Part shown: one piece after another, positions 54,955-64,000 of the stretch
How the letters are laid out: every line of letters begins with the position of its first letter
How positions within the stretch are numbered: the first letter of the stretch is position 1
From: Phycicoccus sp. CSK15P-2
GTDB taxonomy: Bacteria > Actinomycetota > Actinomycetes > Actinomycetales > Dermatophilaceae
NCBI RefSeq assembly: GCF_016888005.1
Contig: NZ_JAFDVE010000022.1
Span: 98,636 to 162,635 of the forward strand
DNA length: 64,000 nucleotides
Reading direction: 5' to 3'
The notes under the pieces: model-generated
The model's input: the letters and a program-made list of their open reading frames with translations, nothing else
Told to the model about the DNA's origin: nothing
Databases searched by the model: none
Made by a program: the position numbers and the translations under genes

Positions 54955-55982
54955 CCACCCTCCTCGTCACGGTCGTCCTCCTCGCCGCGAACGCGTTCTT
55001 CGTCGGTGCCGAGTTCGCGGCGATGTCCGCCCGGCGCAGCCAGCTCGAGCCCCTCGCCGAGGGCGGCAGCCGCGGCGCGAAGGTGGCCCTCGACGCCCTG
55101 CAGCGCACGGGGCTGCTCCTCGCGACGGCCCAGCTCGGCATCACGGTGTGCTCGGTGCTGCTCGGCGCCGTCTCGGAGGCCGCGCTGCACCACGCCCTCG
55201 AACCCGTCGTCGAGCGCCTCGGCGTCTCCGAGGTCGTCGCCGACGTCGTGGCGCTGGCGCTCGCGCTCGCCATCGTCGTGTTCCTCCACGTCGTCTACGG
55301 CGAGATGATCCCGAAGAACATCTCCATCGCGATGCCCGAGCGCGCGGCCGTCCTCCTCGTGCCGGCGCTCGTCGTCGTGTCCCGCGTCGTCGCACCGGTC
55401 ATCACCGTCATGGACTGGGTGTCCAAGGCCGCGATCCGGCTCTTCGGGATCGAGCCCAAGGACGAGGTGTCGTCGGCCTTCACGGCCGAGGAGGTCGCGC
55501 ACATCCTCGACGAGTCCCGCGACGAGGGCCTCGTCGGGGACGACGACTACGAGCGGCTCGGCGCCGCCCTCGAGTTCAGCGACAAGGACGCCGCGGACGT
55601 GGGCGTGTCGGTCGCGGAGCTCGTCACGGTCACGGCGGAGGCCACCCCGGACGACATCGAGCGGCTCGTCGCCAAGCACGGCTTCTCGCGCTACCCGCTC
55701 GTCGACGGCGCGGGGGAGCTGGCGGGCTACCTCCACCTCAAGGACGTGTTCTACGCGGACGACGAGGAGCGTCACGAGCCGGTCCCCGCGAAGCGGGTCC
55801 GTCGGATGGCCACCGTCCGGCGTGGTGACGAGGTCGAGTCGGTGCTCGAGACGATGCAGGTCAGCGGCTCGCACCTGGCCCGGGTCGTCGACGACGGCGG
55901 CTCGGTCGTGGGCGTCGTCTTCCTCGAGGACGTCATCGAGGAGCTCGTCGGAGAGGTCTCCGACGCCTCGCAGCGCAGCTGA
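54951..55982 (+). CDS. CNNM/CorC-family membrane protein (second of pair)
   Basis: 343 residues. DUF21 domain (VTVVLLAANAFFVGAEFAAMSARRSQLEPLA, ALALALAIVVFLHVVYGEMIPKNISIAMPE) and a CBS pair (TPDDIERLVAKHGFSRYPLVDGAGELAGYLHLKDVF; VESVLETMQVSGSHLARVVDDGGSVVGVVFLEDVIEELVGEV). Unlike its partner it lacks the C-terminal CorC/HlyC domain, so the protein ends just after the second CBS. Tandem long/short CNNM pairs are common in actinobacteria and probably make a heterodimer. ATG 54951 inside the upstream stop. Confidence 0.92.
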   Translation: MTTLLVTVVLLAANAFFVGAEFAAMSARRSQLEPLAEGGSRGAKVALDALQRTGLLLATAQLGITVCSVLLGAVSEAALHHALEPVVERLGVSEVVADVVALALALAIVVFLHVVYGEMIPKNISIAMPERAAVLLVPALVVVSRVVAPVITVMDWVSKAAIRLFGIEPKDEVSSAFTAEEVAHILDESRDEGLVGDDDYERLGAALEFSDKDAADVGVSVAELVTVTAEATPDDIERLVAKHGFSRYPLVDGAGELAGYLHLKDVFYADDEERHEPVPAKRVRRMATVRRGDEVESVLETMQVSGSHLARVVDDGGSVVGVVFLEDVIEELVGEVSDASQRS

Positions 55983-56083
55983 CCGGCTCTTCTCTGCGCG
56001 CTTCGCTTGCACCAGGGGGATCCGAGTGGTGTCATTCGTCTCGCAGGGCTCGCGGTCATCCCACGACGGGAGTCGGTTTTCAC

Positions 56084-59080
56084 ATGTTGCGCCGGACCCT
56101 CGGTTTCGCCGCCCTGTTCGTCCTGTCCATCGCCCTGGGCAGGCTCACCGTCCTGCCCGAGACCGGGCTGGCGGTCTTCTGGCCGGCCTCGGGCGTGGCG
56201 GTCCTGTGGATGCTGCGCACCCGGACGACCGCCGAGGCGGCCCTGACGGCCGTCTTCGTGGGTGTGACGAGTGCGCTCGGCAACACGGTCACCGGGGCAC
56301 CGCTGGTCTCCGGGGCGATCCTCGGGCTGGCCAACGTCGTCGTGACCGTCGTGACCTGGTGGTTGCTGCGGCGGGGGATGTTCGGCGAGGGCCGGCACGC
56401 GATCGAGGGGATGCGCCGGCTGTCCGGGTTCTACCGATTCCTCGCGGCATCCGCCGTCGGCGTCGCCCTGAGCGACGTGGTGGGGATGGTGGCGGTCGGC
56501 GTCGCCGGCAACCCGGTCACCTGGGAGACGGCGCTCGGTTGGTGGATGCGCAACACCTCCGCGGTCGTCGTCATCGCCGGTCCCGGGCTCGCCTTCACGG
56601 GCCGTCGTGAGCCCCTGACCCGGGCGCAGGTCCGGGAGACGGTGATCCTCCTCGCCCTGACGCTCGCGACGACGCTGCTGACCTTCGCCCCGTCGCAGAG
56701 TCTCCCGCTGGCGTTCGTGCCGCTCGCCCTCGTCGTCACGGCCGGGCTGCGCCTGCCGCTGCCCTTCGCCAACGGCGTCGGGGCGCTGGTCGCCGTGGCC
56801 GCGCTCATCCTCGTCCGGGGCGCCTCCGGCGGCCCCTTCGGCAGCATCGTCGACGCGCAGGAGCGGGCCCTGGTCCTCCAGGCCTTCATGATGCTCAGCG
56901 CCGTGCTCGCGATGGTCATCGCGACGGTCCGCACCCAGATGTGGGACGTCACCGACGGGCTCCGGGAGGCGCGACGCCGCGCCGAGAACGCCGTCGAGGA
57001 CCTGCGGATCGTCATGGAGAGCATCCCCGTGGGGCTGTTCATCATCCGGCGCGACGGCGTGGTGGACATGCACAACGTCGCGGCCGCACCGTGGATGCAC
57101 GAGCCGGAGGACGGCTTGCCGACGGACGAGCACGTCGAGAGCTCGCTGGTGAAGATGTCCCTCGACGGCCATCCGCTACCCCAGGAGCGCCGGCCTTCCA
57201 CGCGGGCGCTCCAGGGCGAGGTCGTCCTCGGGTCGCGGATCGTGAGCACGGACGTCGAGGGGCGGCGGCGGATCGTGTCGATCGACGCCGTGCCGCTTCA
57301 CACCCGGGACGACGGCGCCCCGGACCGGGCCATCCTCCTGTGGCAGGACGTCACCGAGGAGCACGAGCTCGTCGAGCGGCTCTGGGTCGAGCGGGCCCGG
57401 GCCGACCGGCTCATCGCCGACGCCCCGCACGGCATCGTCGTCCTGGACAGCGAGGGACGGATCCTCCAGGTGAACCACGCGCTGACGACGATGTTCGGGC
57501 GGCGCGAGTCCGACCTCGTCGGGTCGCCGGTGTCCTCGCTCGCCCCGGGCCGCGCCACGGACATCATGGCCTACCTCAAGGCCGCGGCGGCCGCCGACGG
57601 CGGTCTCGTCGACGCCGACTGGATCGTCCCCGGACCGTCGGCGAACGACATGCACGTCTCGACGAGCTGCCGCGTCATCCCCGAGCGGGGCGGAGAGGTG
57701 CGGTTCGTCGTCAACATCGTCGACGTCTCCGAGCGGCGGCGCTACGAGGACCGCCTCGCCTACCTCGCCGACCACGACGCCCTGACCGGCCTGCCGAACC
57801 GGAGGCGGTTCGAGACCGTCCTCGAGCAGCACCAGGCGGTGTGCGAGCGGTACGGCCCGCGCGGCGCGGTGCTCGTCATCGACCTCGACAACTTCAAGGA
57901 GGTCAACGACACGCTCGGCCACGCGGCGGGTGACCACCTGATCACGACGATCGGCCGGGTGCTGCGCAACAGCGTGCGGGCCTCGGACGTCGTGGCCCGG
58001 CTCGGCGGTGACGAGTTCGCCGTCCTGCTGCCCGAGGCGGGGGAGCGTGACGCCGAGAAGGTCGCGGGTCACCTCGTCACGCGCGTGCGGGAGCACTGCG
58101 CCACGCTGGACGGCCCGCACCGGCGGGTCACGGCGAGCGTCGGGGTCGTCACCTTCGAGGCCGCCGCGGCGCAGGGCGGCGACGCGATGGCGCTCGCCGA
58201 CATGCTCATGTACGACGCCAAGGAGGCCGGGCGTGACGGGTTCGCCCCGCTCACCCGCGAGGCGCACCACCACCCGCGGCTCGGCTCGCGGTTCGAGTGG
58301 CGGGACCGTATCGAGCAGGCGATCGAGCGGGACCTCTTCGAGGTCCACCTCCAGCCGATCCTCGACCTTCGCGTCGGGCGGGTCACCCGGGCGGAGGCGC
58401 TGGTCCGGCTGCGGGACGGGGACTCGCTCGTCCCGCCGGGCCACTTCGTGTACGTCGCCGAGCTGACCGGGCTGGCGCCGGCCCTGGACGCCTGGGTGCT
58501 GGCGCGCTCGGTGCAGATGCTGTCCGAGATCCAGAAGCGCGACCCCGACTTCAGCCTGGAGATCAACGTCTCGGCCACCTCGATCGGCCACGACATGGTG
58601 GAGCAGGCGCTCGTCCGGTCTTTGGAGGAGCACGGGGTCGCCGCGCGGACGGTCATCCTCGAGGTGACCGAGACGGCGGCCGTCCAGGACATCGGGAGCG
58701 CCCGGGCGTTCGCGGAGCGGCTGAGCGCCCTCGGCACGTCGTTCGCGCTGGACGACTTCGGGGCCGGGTTCGGGTCGTTCTACTACCTGAAGCACCTCGT
58801 CTTCGACTACGTGAAGATCGACGGCGAGTTCGTGAGCGGTGCGTACCGCGACCCCGCCGACCGGCGGCTGCTGCGCTCGATCGTCGACGTCGCGCGGACC
58901 CTCGGGAAGGCGACGGTCGCCGAGTTCGTCGCCGACGACCTGGACCTCGAGCTCGTCCAGGAGCTGCAGGTCGACTACGCGCAGGGCTACGCCATCGGGC
59001 GCCCCATCCCGTTCGACGAGTTCGTCCAGACGTTCCTCTCGCCGCCGGTCGCCGAGGCCGTGCCGAGCGGCGACGGCTGA
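56084..59080 (+). CDS. MASE1-PAS-PAS-GGDEF-EAL cyclic-di-GMP protein (first of pair)
   Basis: 998 residues. Domains by position: MASE1-type membrane sensor with about eight helices (1-300), short coiled linker (REARRRAENAVEDLRIV), two PAS domains (about 310-425 and 435-550), GGDEF (560-715) with the intact GGDEF at about 642 and EAL (735-985) with RAEALVRL and DDFGAGFGSFYYLKHL. Both catalytic signatures are complete, so it could make and break cyclic di-GMP. The inhibitory RxxD motif was not seen. ATG 56084 with GGGAG upstream. Next gene is a paralogue with the same layout. Confidence 0.93.
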   Translation: MLRRTLGFAALFVLSIALGRLTVLPETGLAVFWPASGVAVLWMLRTRTTAEAALTAVFVGVTSALGNTVTGAPLVSGAILGLANVVVTVVTWWLLRRGMFGEGRHAIEGMRRLSGFYRFLAASAVGVALSDVVGMVAVGVAGNPVTWETALGWWMRNTSAVVVIAGPGLAFTGRREPLTRAQVRETVILLALTLATTLLTFAPSQSLPLAFVPLALVVTAGLRLPLPFANGVGALVAVAALILVRGASGGPFGSIVDAQERALVLQAFMMLSAVLAMVIATVRTQMWDVTDGLREARRRAENAVEDLRIVMESIPVGLFIIRRDGVVDMHNVAAAPWMHEPEDGLPTDEHVESSLVKMSLDGHPLPQERRPSTRALQGEVVLGSRIVSTDVEGRRRIVSIDAVPLHTRDDGAPDRAILLWQDVTEEHELVERLWVERARADRLIADAPHGIVVLDSEGRILQVNHALTTMFGRRESDLVGSPVSSLAPGRATDIMAYLKAAAAADGGLVDADWIVPGPSANDMHVSTSCRVIPERGGEVRFVVNIVDVSERRRYEDRLAYLADHDALTGLPNRRRFETVLEQHQAVCERYGPRGAVLVIDLDNFKEVNDTLGHAAGDHLITTIGRVLRNSVRASDVVARLGGDEFAVLLPEAGERDAEKVAGHLVTRVREHCATLDGPHRRVTASVGVVTFEAAAAQGGDAMALADMLMYDAKEAGRDGFAPLTREAHHHPRLGSRFEWRDRIEQAIERDLFEVHLQPILDLRVGRVTRAEALVRLRDGDSLVPPGHFVYVAELTGLAPALDAWVLARSVQMLSEIQKRDPDFSLEINVSATSIGHDMVEQALVRSLEEHGVAARTVILEVTETAAVQDIGSARAFAERLSALGTSFALDDFGAGFGSFYYLKHLVFDYVKIDGEFVSGAYRDPADRRLLRSIVDVARTLGKATVAEFVADDLDLELVQELQVDYAQGYAIGRPIPFDEFVQTFLSPPVAEAVPSGDG

Positions 59081-59251
59081 CCCCGTCCCCACGTACCCGG
59101 GGGTCGTCCGTGCGGCCGACCCCGGCATCGGCCGTTGGGCCGGTCGGTCGGTACGGACGGCGGAACCGGCCGTGCCCGGGTGGCGGCCGCGGTGACACGG
59201 CTCAGAATTGTGAGTGGCAGGGGTGACTGGCTCGACGACGGGTGGTTGCGC

Positions 59252-62239
59252 ATGCTTCGCCGCATCTTGGTGTTCTCGACGGTCTTCGGGCTGTCGATCG
59301 TCGTGGGCAGGATGACCGTCCTGCCCGCGTCCGGGCTGGCCGTGGTGTGGCCTGCGGTCGGCGTGGGGGTCGTCTGGCTGCACTGGGTGCGCTCGCGGGC
59401 CGAGCTCGCGGCGGCGACGTCGCTCATCGGGGGCATCGCGTCGGTCGGGAACGTCCTGACCGGACTCCCGCCGGCCACCAGCGTTCTCCTCGGCCTCGCG
59501 AACGTGGTGGCGGCGTTCGGCACCTGGCTGCTGCTCGGGCGTCTCCGGCGCGCCGGCTTCGGTGACCTCGGGGAGACCGGGGAGCGGCTCTCCGAGCTGT
59601 ACCGGTTCCTCCTCGCGTCCGCCGTGGCGGTGGCCGCGAGCGCGGTCGTCGGCACCCTGGCCATGGCGCCGGCCGGCCTGCCCGCCGACTGGGAGACCGG
59701 CGTCGCCTGGTGGCTGCGCAACATGACGGCCCTCGTCGTCGTCGCCGCGCCGGCGGTCGTCGTCCGGACGTGGCAGGCGGTGAGCCGGGCGCAGGTGGTC
59801 GAGGCGCTCGTCCTGTTCGTCGCCTCCGCCGCCGTCGTCGGATGGGTCTTCGCGCCGGGGCATGCGCTGCCCGTGGCCTACGTGCCGTTCGCGTTCGTCG
59901 TGTGGGCCGCGCTGCGCCTGCCCCTGTCGCTGGCCGCGGCCCAGGGGGCCTTCGTGGCGCTCGGCACTCTGCTGCTGGTCAGGGTGGGGAACGGTGGGCC
60001 GTTCGGTGCGATGACCTCGGACACCCAGCAGATCCTCGTCCTCCAGGGCTTCATGACGATGTCGGTCGTGCTCGCGCTCGTCATCGGGACGGTGCGGGCG
60101 CAGGTCGTGGAGTCGCTCGAGGCGGAGGCACTCGCGCGGCGTGGTGCCGAGCGGGCCGGCGACGACCTGCGGGTCATCGTCGAGACCCTGCCGGTCGGGC
60201 TGTTCGTCATCGACGACGACGGCGCCATCGAGCTGCAGAACGAGGCGGCGACCCGGTGGGTCCACGACCAGGACGTCGAGGACCCGCAGCACGCGCACCT
60301 CGAGGACGTCGTGCGCAAGCGCGGGCTGAACGGCGAGGACCTGCCGCTGGCGAAGCGGCCGTCGACCCGGGCCCTCCACGGTGAGCGGGTCATCGGTGAG
60401 CTGGTCGAGAGCGAGGACGCGGAGGGCAACGAGCGGGTCGTCGTCGTGCACGCCCTGCCGCTGTGTCCCATCGAGGACGGCGGCGGGCAGCGGGCGGTGC
60501 TCATCTGGGACGACGTGACCGACGCGCGGCAGGCGGTCGACCGCCTGTCCCGGGCCCGGGAGCGTGCCGACCGGCTCATCGCGGACTCACCGCACGGCGT
60601 CGTCGTCCTCGACGGTCAAGGCGTGGTGAAGCAGGTCAACGTCGCCTTGGCCGAGCTCGTCGGGGTACTGCCCGAGGATCTCGTCGGCCGCCCCATCGCC
60701 GACCTGGCTGCACGCGGCGACGGGGATGTCACCGACTACGTCCACGAGGTGGTCTCGGCCCGGGGCGCCGTGGTCGAGCGCGACTGGACCTTCGCCCGGT
60801 CGGAGGGCGGGATGCTCCACCTGGCGACGACGGCCCGCTTCACCGGGGTCGGGCCCGAGGCGGAGATCGTCGTCAACGTCGTCGACATCTCGGAGCGGCG
60901 CCGGTACGAGGAGCGGCTGTCCTACCTGGCCGGTCACGACGTCCTGACCGGCCTGCCGAACCGGCGCGAGTTCGAGAGCGTCCTGGCCAAGCACGAGGCC
61001 ATCTGTGAGCGGTACGGCCCCCGCGGCTCGCTGCTGCTCATCGACCTCGACCACTTCAAGGAGGTCAACGACACCTTCGGGCACGCGACGGGCGACCAGC
61101 TGATCGCGGACGTCGGTGGCGTGCTGCGGGCCGCGACGCGCGAGAGCGACACGGTGGCCCGGATCGGCGGGGACGAGTTCGCCGTCCTGCTGCCGGAGAC
61201 CGACGAGGTGGGGGCCGAGGCCGTGGCCGCGTCCCTCGTGGAGAAGGTGCGCGACCACTGCGGTGCCCTGGACGCCACGCACCGCCGGGTGACGGCGAGT
61301 GTCGGCGTCGTGACGTTCGAGGCGGCGGTCTCGCACGGGTCCGAGGCGATGGTGCTGGCCGACATGCTGATGTACGACGCGAAGGACGCCGGCCGGGACG
61401 GGTACGTGCTGTGCACGACGGCCGAGCACCGCCGACCGCGGATCGGCGCCCGGATGGAATGGCGGACCAAGATCGAGAACGCGCTGGAGCAGGACGGCTT
61501 CGAGGTCTTCCTCCAGCCGATCCTCGACGTCGCCCAGTCGCGGGTGACGCGGGCCGAGGCGCTGGTGCGGATGTGGGACGGGGACGAGCTCGTGCCGCCC
61601 GGCCGGTTCGTCTACGTCGCCGAGCTCTCGGGGCTGGCGCCGAGGCTGGACGCATGGGTGCTGCGCCGGTCGGTGGAGCTGCTGTCGCGCCTGCAGGAGG
61701 AGGACCCGGAGTTCCAGCTGGAGGTGAACGTCTCGGGGCAGTCGATCGGGCACCCGGACGTCGAGGCGGCGCTGCTCGGGGCCCTGGAGGAGTTCGGGGT
61801 CTCGCCGGGCACGGTCGTGCTGGAGGTCACCGAGACGGCGGCCGTCGGCGACATGGCCGCCGCCAAGGGCTTCGCGGAGCGGCTGCACGCCGTGGGCACG
61901 GACTTCGCGCTCGACGACTTCGGGGCCGGGTACGGGTCGTTCTACTACCTCAAGCACCTGGTGTTCGACCTCGTGAAGATCGACGGCGAGTTCGTGACGA
62001 ACGCGCACCGGTCGTTCCACGACCGGCAGCTGCTCAGCTCGATCGTCGACGTCGCGCGCAAGCTGGGCAAGGGCACGGTGGCCGAGTTCGTCGCGACGTC
62101 GGACGAGTACGAGCTGGTGGCCGGGCTGGGTGTCGACTACGCGCAGGGGTACTTCATCGGCAAGCCCGCGCCGTACTCGGAGTTCGTCACCGAGCACCTG
62201 CGGCCGCAGGGGACGGCCCAGCCGGTGCTCGCGGTCTGA
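59252..62239 (+). CDS. MASE1-PAS-PAS-GGDEF-EAL cyclic-di-GMP protein (second of pair)
   Basis: 995 residues, colinear with the upstream paralogue throughout: MLRRILVFSTVFGLSIVVGRMTVLP at the start, PAS pair, GGDEF at about 639, EAL near 768 (RAEALVRM; DDFGAGYGSFYYLKHL). Catalytic residues intact. Start ATG 59252 is chosen by alignment with the paralogue, which also begins MLRR; the frame is open upstream to 59135 (GTG 59210 is a rival start giving 14 more residues). MASE1 sequences differ more than the enzymatic halves, so the two may sense different ligands. Confidence 0.92.
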   Translation: MLRRILVFSTVFGLSIVVGRMTVLPASGLAVVWPAVGVGVVWLHWVRSRAELAAATSLIGGIASVGNVLTGLPPATSVLLGLANVVAAFGTWLLLGRLRRAGFGDLGETGERLSELYRFLLASAVAVAASAVVGTLAMAPAGLPADWETGVAWWLRNMTALVVVAAPAVVVRTWQAVSRAQVVEALVLFVASAAVVGWVFAPGHALPVAYVPFAFVVWAALRLPLSLAAAQGAFVALGTLLLVRVGNGGPFGAMTSDTQQILVLQGFMTMSVVLALVIGTVRAQVVESLEAEALARRGAERAGDDLRVIVETLPVGLFVIDDDGAIELQNEAATRWVHDQDVEDPQHAHLEDVVRKRGLNGEDLPLAKRPSTRALHGERVIGELVESEDAEGNERVVVVHALPLCPIEDGGGQRAVLIWDDVTDARQAVDRLSRARERADRLIADSPHGVVVLDGQGVVKQVNVALAELVGVLPEDLVGRPIADLAARGDGDVTDYVHEVVSARGAVVERDWTFARSEGGMLHLATTARFTGVGPEAEIVVNVVDISERRRYEERLSYLAGHDVLTGLPNRREFESVLAKHEAICERYGPRGSLLLIDLDHFKEVNDTFGHATGDQLIADVGGVLRAATRESDTVARIGGDEFAVLLPETDEVGAEAVAASLVEKVRDHCGALDATHRRVTASVGVVTFEAAVSHGSEAMVLADMLMYDAKDAGRDGYVLCTTAEHRRPRIGARMEWRTKIENALEQDGFEVFLQPILDVAQSRVTRAEALVRMWDGDELVPPGRFVYVAELSGLAPRLDAWVLRRSVELLSRLQEEDPEFQLEVNVSGQSIGHPDVEAALLGALEEFGVSPGTVVLEVTETAAVGDMAAAKGFAERLHAVGTDFALDDFGAGYGSFYYLKHLVFDLVKIDGEFVTNAHRSFHDRQLLSSIVDVARKLGKGTVAEFVATSDEYELVAGLGVDYAQGYFIGKPAPYSEFVTEHLRPQGTAQPVLAV

Positions 62240-62253
62240 CGGGCGATGGTCTA

Positions 62254-62289
62254 ACACGCCCAGCGCCGGCGGGTCAGCCGCCGCCGTGT
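62254..62289 (+). terminator. Terminator after the second cyclic-di-GMP gene
   Basis: CGGCGG (62267-62272) with CCGCCG (62278-62283), extended by ACACG (62254-62258) with CGTGT (62285-62289); internal asymmetry, so moderate strength. Confidence 0.5.
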
Positions 62290-62327
62290 CGGAGGAGGGG
62301 GCTCATCGCTGCTCTCTCCGTTTCGAG

Positions 62328-62344
62328 GCCCGACAGGATTCGAA
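62328..62344 (-). other. tRNA 3'-end-like attachment sequence
   Basis: On the minus strand TTCGAATCCTGTCGGGC (62344 to 62328) looks like the T-loop and 3' acceptor side of a tRNA. The bases upstream (GGGAG) cannot pair with CCTGT as an intact tRNA would, so the sequence stops being tRNA-like at the T-loop. With a tyrosine recombinase 155 bp away this fits an att site. Confidence 0.55.
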
Positions 62345-62498
62345 CTCCCTGATGCGGCGTGTCGTCGGCGTGTCTGGTGTGCTCAAGATGTCGCGAGTAG
62401 CATTGCAGGACAGGGCAATCCACGCTGGACACGAATGGACTCGGAAGGACGTTCGTGACCCGCTTGTTGCACGGATGTTGCACGACGAGGGGCAGGAC

Positions 62499-63679
62499 AT
62501 GGCCACGACGAAGCGCCGGCGACGCGGCTTCGGTGCCATCCGAAGGCTGCCTTCGAAGCGGTGGCAGGCAAGCTACATCGGTCCGGATCTCGGCCGCCAC
62601 GTGGCGCCGCGGACGTTCCACGCGCAGATGGACGCGGAGGCGTGGCTTGCGGCCGAACGCAAGCTGATCGATGCCGACGAGTGGACGTCACCGCTCTGGC
62701 GTGCGCGCCAGCGGCGGGAGGCGCCGACGGTGCAGGACTACGCCCCAGAAGCGATCCTCAACCGTCGGGTACGCGGTGAGCCGCTCCGACCGACGACGCT
62801 CAAGCTCTACTTCGGGCCGCTCGACCGGCTCATCTACCCGACCTTCGGCGAAGTCCAGATGCGCATCGTCAAGCCGGCGGACGTCATGGCATGGCACTCC
62901 GCCATCGACCCGAGTCTGCGGACGAGTCGCGCGCAGGCGTATGCGCTGCTCCGGTCCCTGTTCGCGCAGGCGATCCAGGAGGGTGTCCTTGCCGGGGACA
63001 ACCCGTGCCGGATCCGCGGAGCCGGAGTCACCCGTCGCGAGCGCTCCATCGAGCCGTTGACCATCGGCGAGGTCGAGGCGCTGGCGCGCCACACGCCGGA
63101 GCGGCTGAGGGCGGCGGTGTTGCTCGCCGCCTGGTGCGGTCTGCGCTTCGGCGAGGTCTTCGAGCTGCGGCGCGGGGACCTCGACCTCGAGGCCGGCGTC
63201 GTCCACGTCCGTCGTGCGGTCGTCCGCGTCGACGGAGCCGAGGTCATCGGTCGGCCGAAGTCCGATGCCGGGCTCCGGAAGGTCGCTGTGCCACCACACG
63301 TCGTGCCGACACTGCGGGACCACCTCTCGGTGTGGTCACCTTCTTTGGCCCCGGGTAGGCGTCCCTGCTGTTCGCGACCCTGTCGGGCGCGCACTGGACG
63401 CACGGCAACTTCTACAAGGCGGCGTGGGTCCCCGCTCGCGAGGCGATCGGCATGCCGCACCTTCGATTCCACGATCTTCGGCACACCTCAGCGGTCTTGG
63501 CGGCGCAGACCGGCGCGACGCTCGCCGAGCTGATGTCGCGCCTCGGCCACAGCACCTCCGTCGCCGCGCTCCGCTATCAGCACGCCGCCGACGGCCGAGA
63601 CGCCGCTATCGCCGAAGCCATGTCCACCATGGCCACCGCGACCGCCGGCAACGTCATCGCGTTCCGTCCGAAGCGGTAG
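62499..63679 (+). pseudogene. Tyrosine recombinase (integrase), frameshifted
   Basis: Starts MATTKRRRRGFGAIRRLPSK at ATG 62499 with a purine-rich ribosome site. N-terminal AP2-like/SAM-like arm and core-binding part, catalytic Arg in WCGLRFGEVFELR, then the frame shifts near 63357-63360 (one base short) and continues in another frame: FATLSGAHWTHGNFYKAAW, HDLRHTSAVLAAQ (His and second Arg), LGHSTSVAALRYQHA (His and Tyr nucleophile). All catalytic residues are present across two frames. Either a decayed gene or one sequencing error; the continuous frame would end at 63679. Adjacent att-like sequence and possible IS end indicate the edge of an integrated element. Confidence 0.85.
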
Positions 63680-63707
63680 GGACGCCCGGCTGCCGTGTTG
63701 CAGCACC

Positions 63708-63732
63708 TGCGTCCTTCCGCCCACAGGACGCA
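63708..63732 (+). terminator. Hairpin after the integrase
   Basis: TGCGTCC (63708-63714) with GGACGCA (63726-63732), 11-base loop. The rest of 63680-63876 shows no gene I can support. Confidence 0.45.
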
Positions 63733-63876
63733 CCTGCACGTGGCCATGTCTCCACAGACGAAAGCTGAGCACGGCGTTGACCGTCCAGCGGTCTCTCACG
63801 CCGCATGCGTGTCGAGCAGAGACCGGGCCGCACACCGTCCCCGCATTGCTCAGGTCAGGCTGCTACCGGGCACCTA

Positions 63877-64000
63877 GGGCCTGTTACGAAAGTGGCTGAT
63901 GGGGTTTGGGCGTGTCGTGTGGATTGAGGTGAAGCTCCCGGAGTAGCGCTGGTGGTGTCTACTCCGCCGCGCACCCCGGGAGCCTCGATGCCCACGATAG
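63877..64000 (+). mobile_element. Probable left end of an insertion sequence (continues beyond window)
   Basis: GGGCCTGTTACGAAAGTGGC at 63877 has the look of a transposase-type terminal repeat and follows CTAG, a common target for IS5-related elements. A further internal inverted pair (CTCCCGG near 63937 and CCGGGAG near 63977) precedes an ATG at 63988, likely the transposase start. The gene itself and the right end lie outside, so the family cannot be set. Confidence 0.45.

Noticed and set aside
62328..62400. A functional tRNA gene on the minus strand
   Set aside because: Only the T-loop and 3' side look like a tRNA; the T-stem does not pair and no D or anticodon arm follows.
63330..63360. 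Programmed -1 frameshift in the integrase
   Set aside because: No slippery heptamer or downstream pseudoknot was seen at 63357-63360; a lost base is simpler.

Overview
The window is a stretch of a high-GC actinobacterial chromosome. Markers that point there are WhiB7 with its AT-hook, a SigR/RsrA-type redox sigma/anti-sigma pair, the 24-residue ribosomal protein bL37, a fused 2-oxoglutarate decarboxylase (Kgd type), UPF0182, DUF5679 and DUF6104 proteins, frequent GTG starts, and many leaderless genes whose -10 box (TAGGCT or similar) sits 6-10 nt before the start codon. The mix fits Micrococcales (Intrasporangiaceae-like), but the genus cannot be fixed from sequence reading alone.

Layout. 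1-13.4 kb: the C-terminus of helicase UvrD2; whiB7 behind a long attenuated leader; an ABC1 kinase with a truncated TOMM/ThiF-like partner; YgjP-like peptidase; Nudix protein; zinc-metalloprotease-family protein; MoaE; PDZ-Lon protease; PPA1309 protein; UPF0182 membrane protein. This resembles the gene set remembered for M. tuberculosis Rv3193c-Rv3198c. 13.4-19 kb: initiator tRNA-Met, type II NADH dehydrogenase, an active/inactive M16 peptidase pair, Ogt and HisN. 19.2-25 kb: a complete oligopeptide ABC transporter. 25-30.6 kb: rsgA-aroA-DoxX, SRAP, an alpha/beta hydrolase, sigR-rsrA behind a perfect SigR-consensus promoter, and bL37 convergent.

30.8-33.6 kb holds the least explained locus: a small secreted peptide followed at once by two multi-pass membrane proteins with degenerate HD-GYP domains; the first half of the first one is AT-rich with TTA codons. 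33.6-43.8 kb: manA, the nickel superoxide dismutase sodN with its maturation protease sodX coupled to an amino-acid ABC operon, malic enzyme, a low-molecular-weight phosphatase, and the dTDP-rhamnose genes as divergent pairs rfbAC / rfbBD fired from back-to-back leaderless promoters.

43.8-46.8 kb is a repeat-rich accessory patch: four kinds of short repeats and palindromes flank an AbiEi-like protein, and the next gene (a zinc-type oxidoreductase) has an 83-bp duplication of its own tail. 46.8-56 kb: SGNH hydrolase, DUF6104, kgd, an ABC-2 exporter and two CNNM/CorC-type membrane proteins, the first coupled to a nine-codon leaderless leader ORF. 56-62.2 kb: two tandem MASE1-PAS-PAS-GGDEF-EAL cyclic-di-GMP proteins. 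62.3-64 kb: an integrated-element edge, with a tRNA-3'-end-like attachment sequence, a frameshifted tyrosine recombinase and what looks like the end of an insertion sequence.
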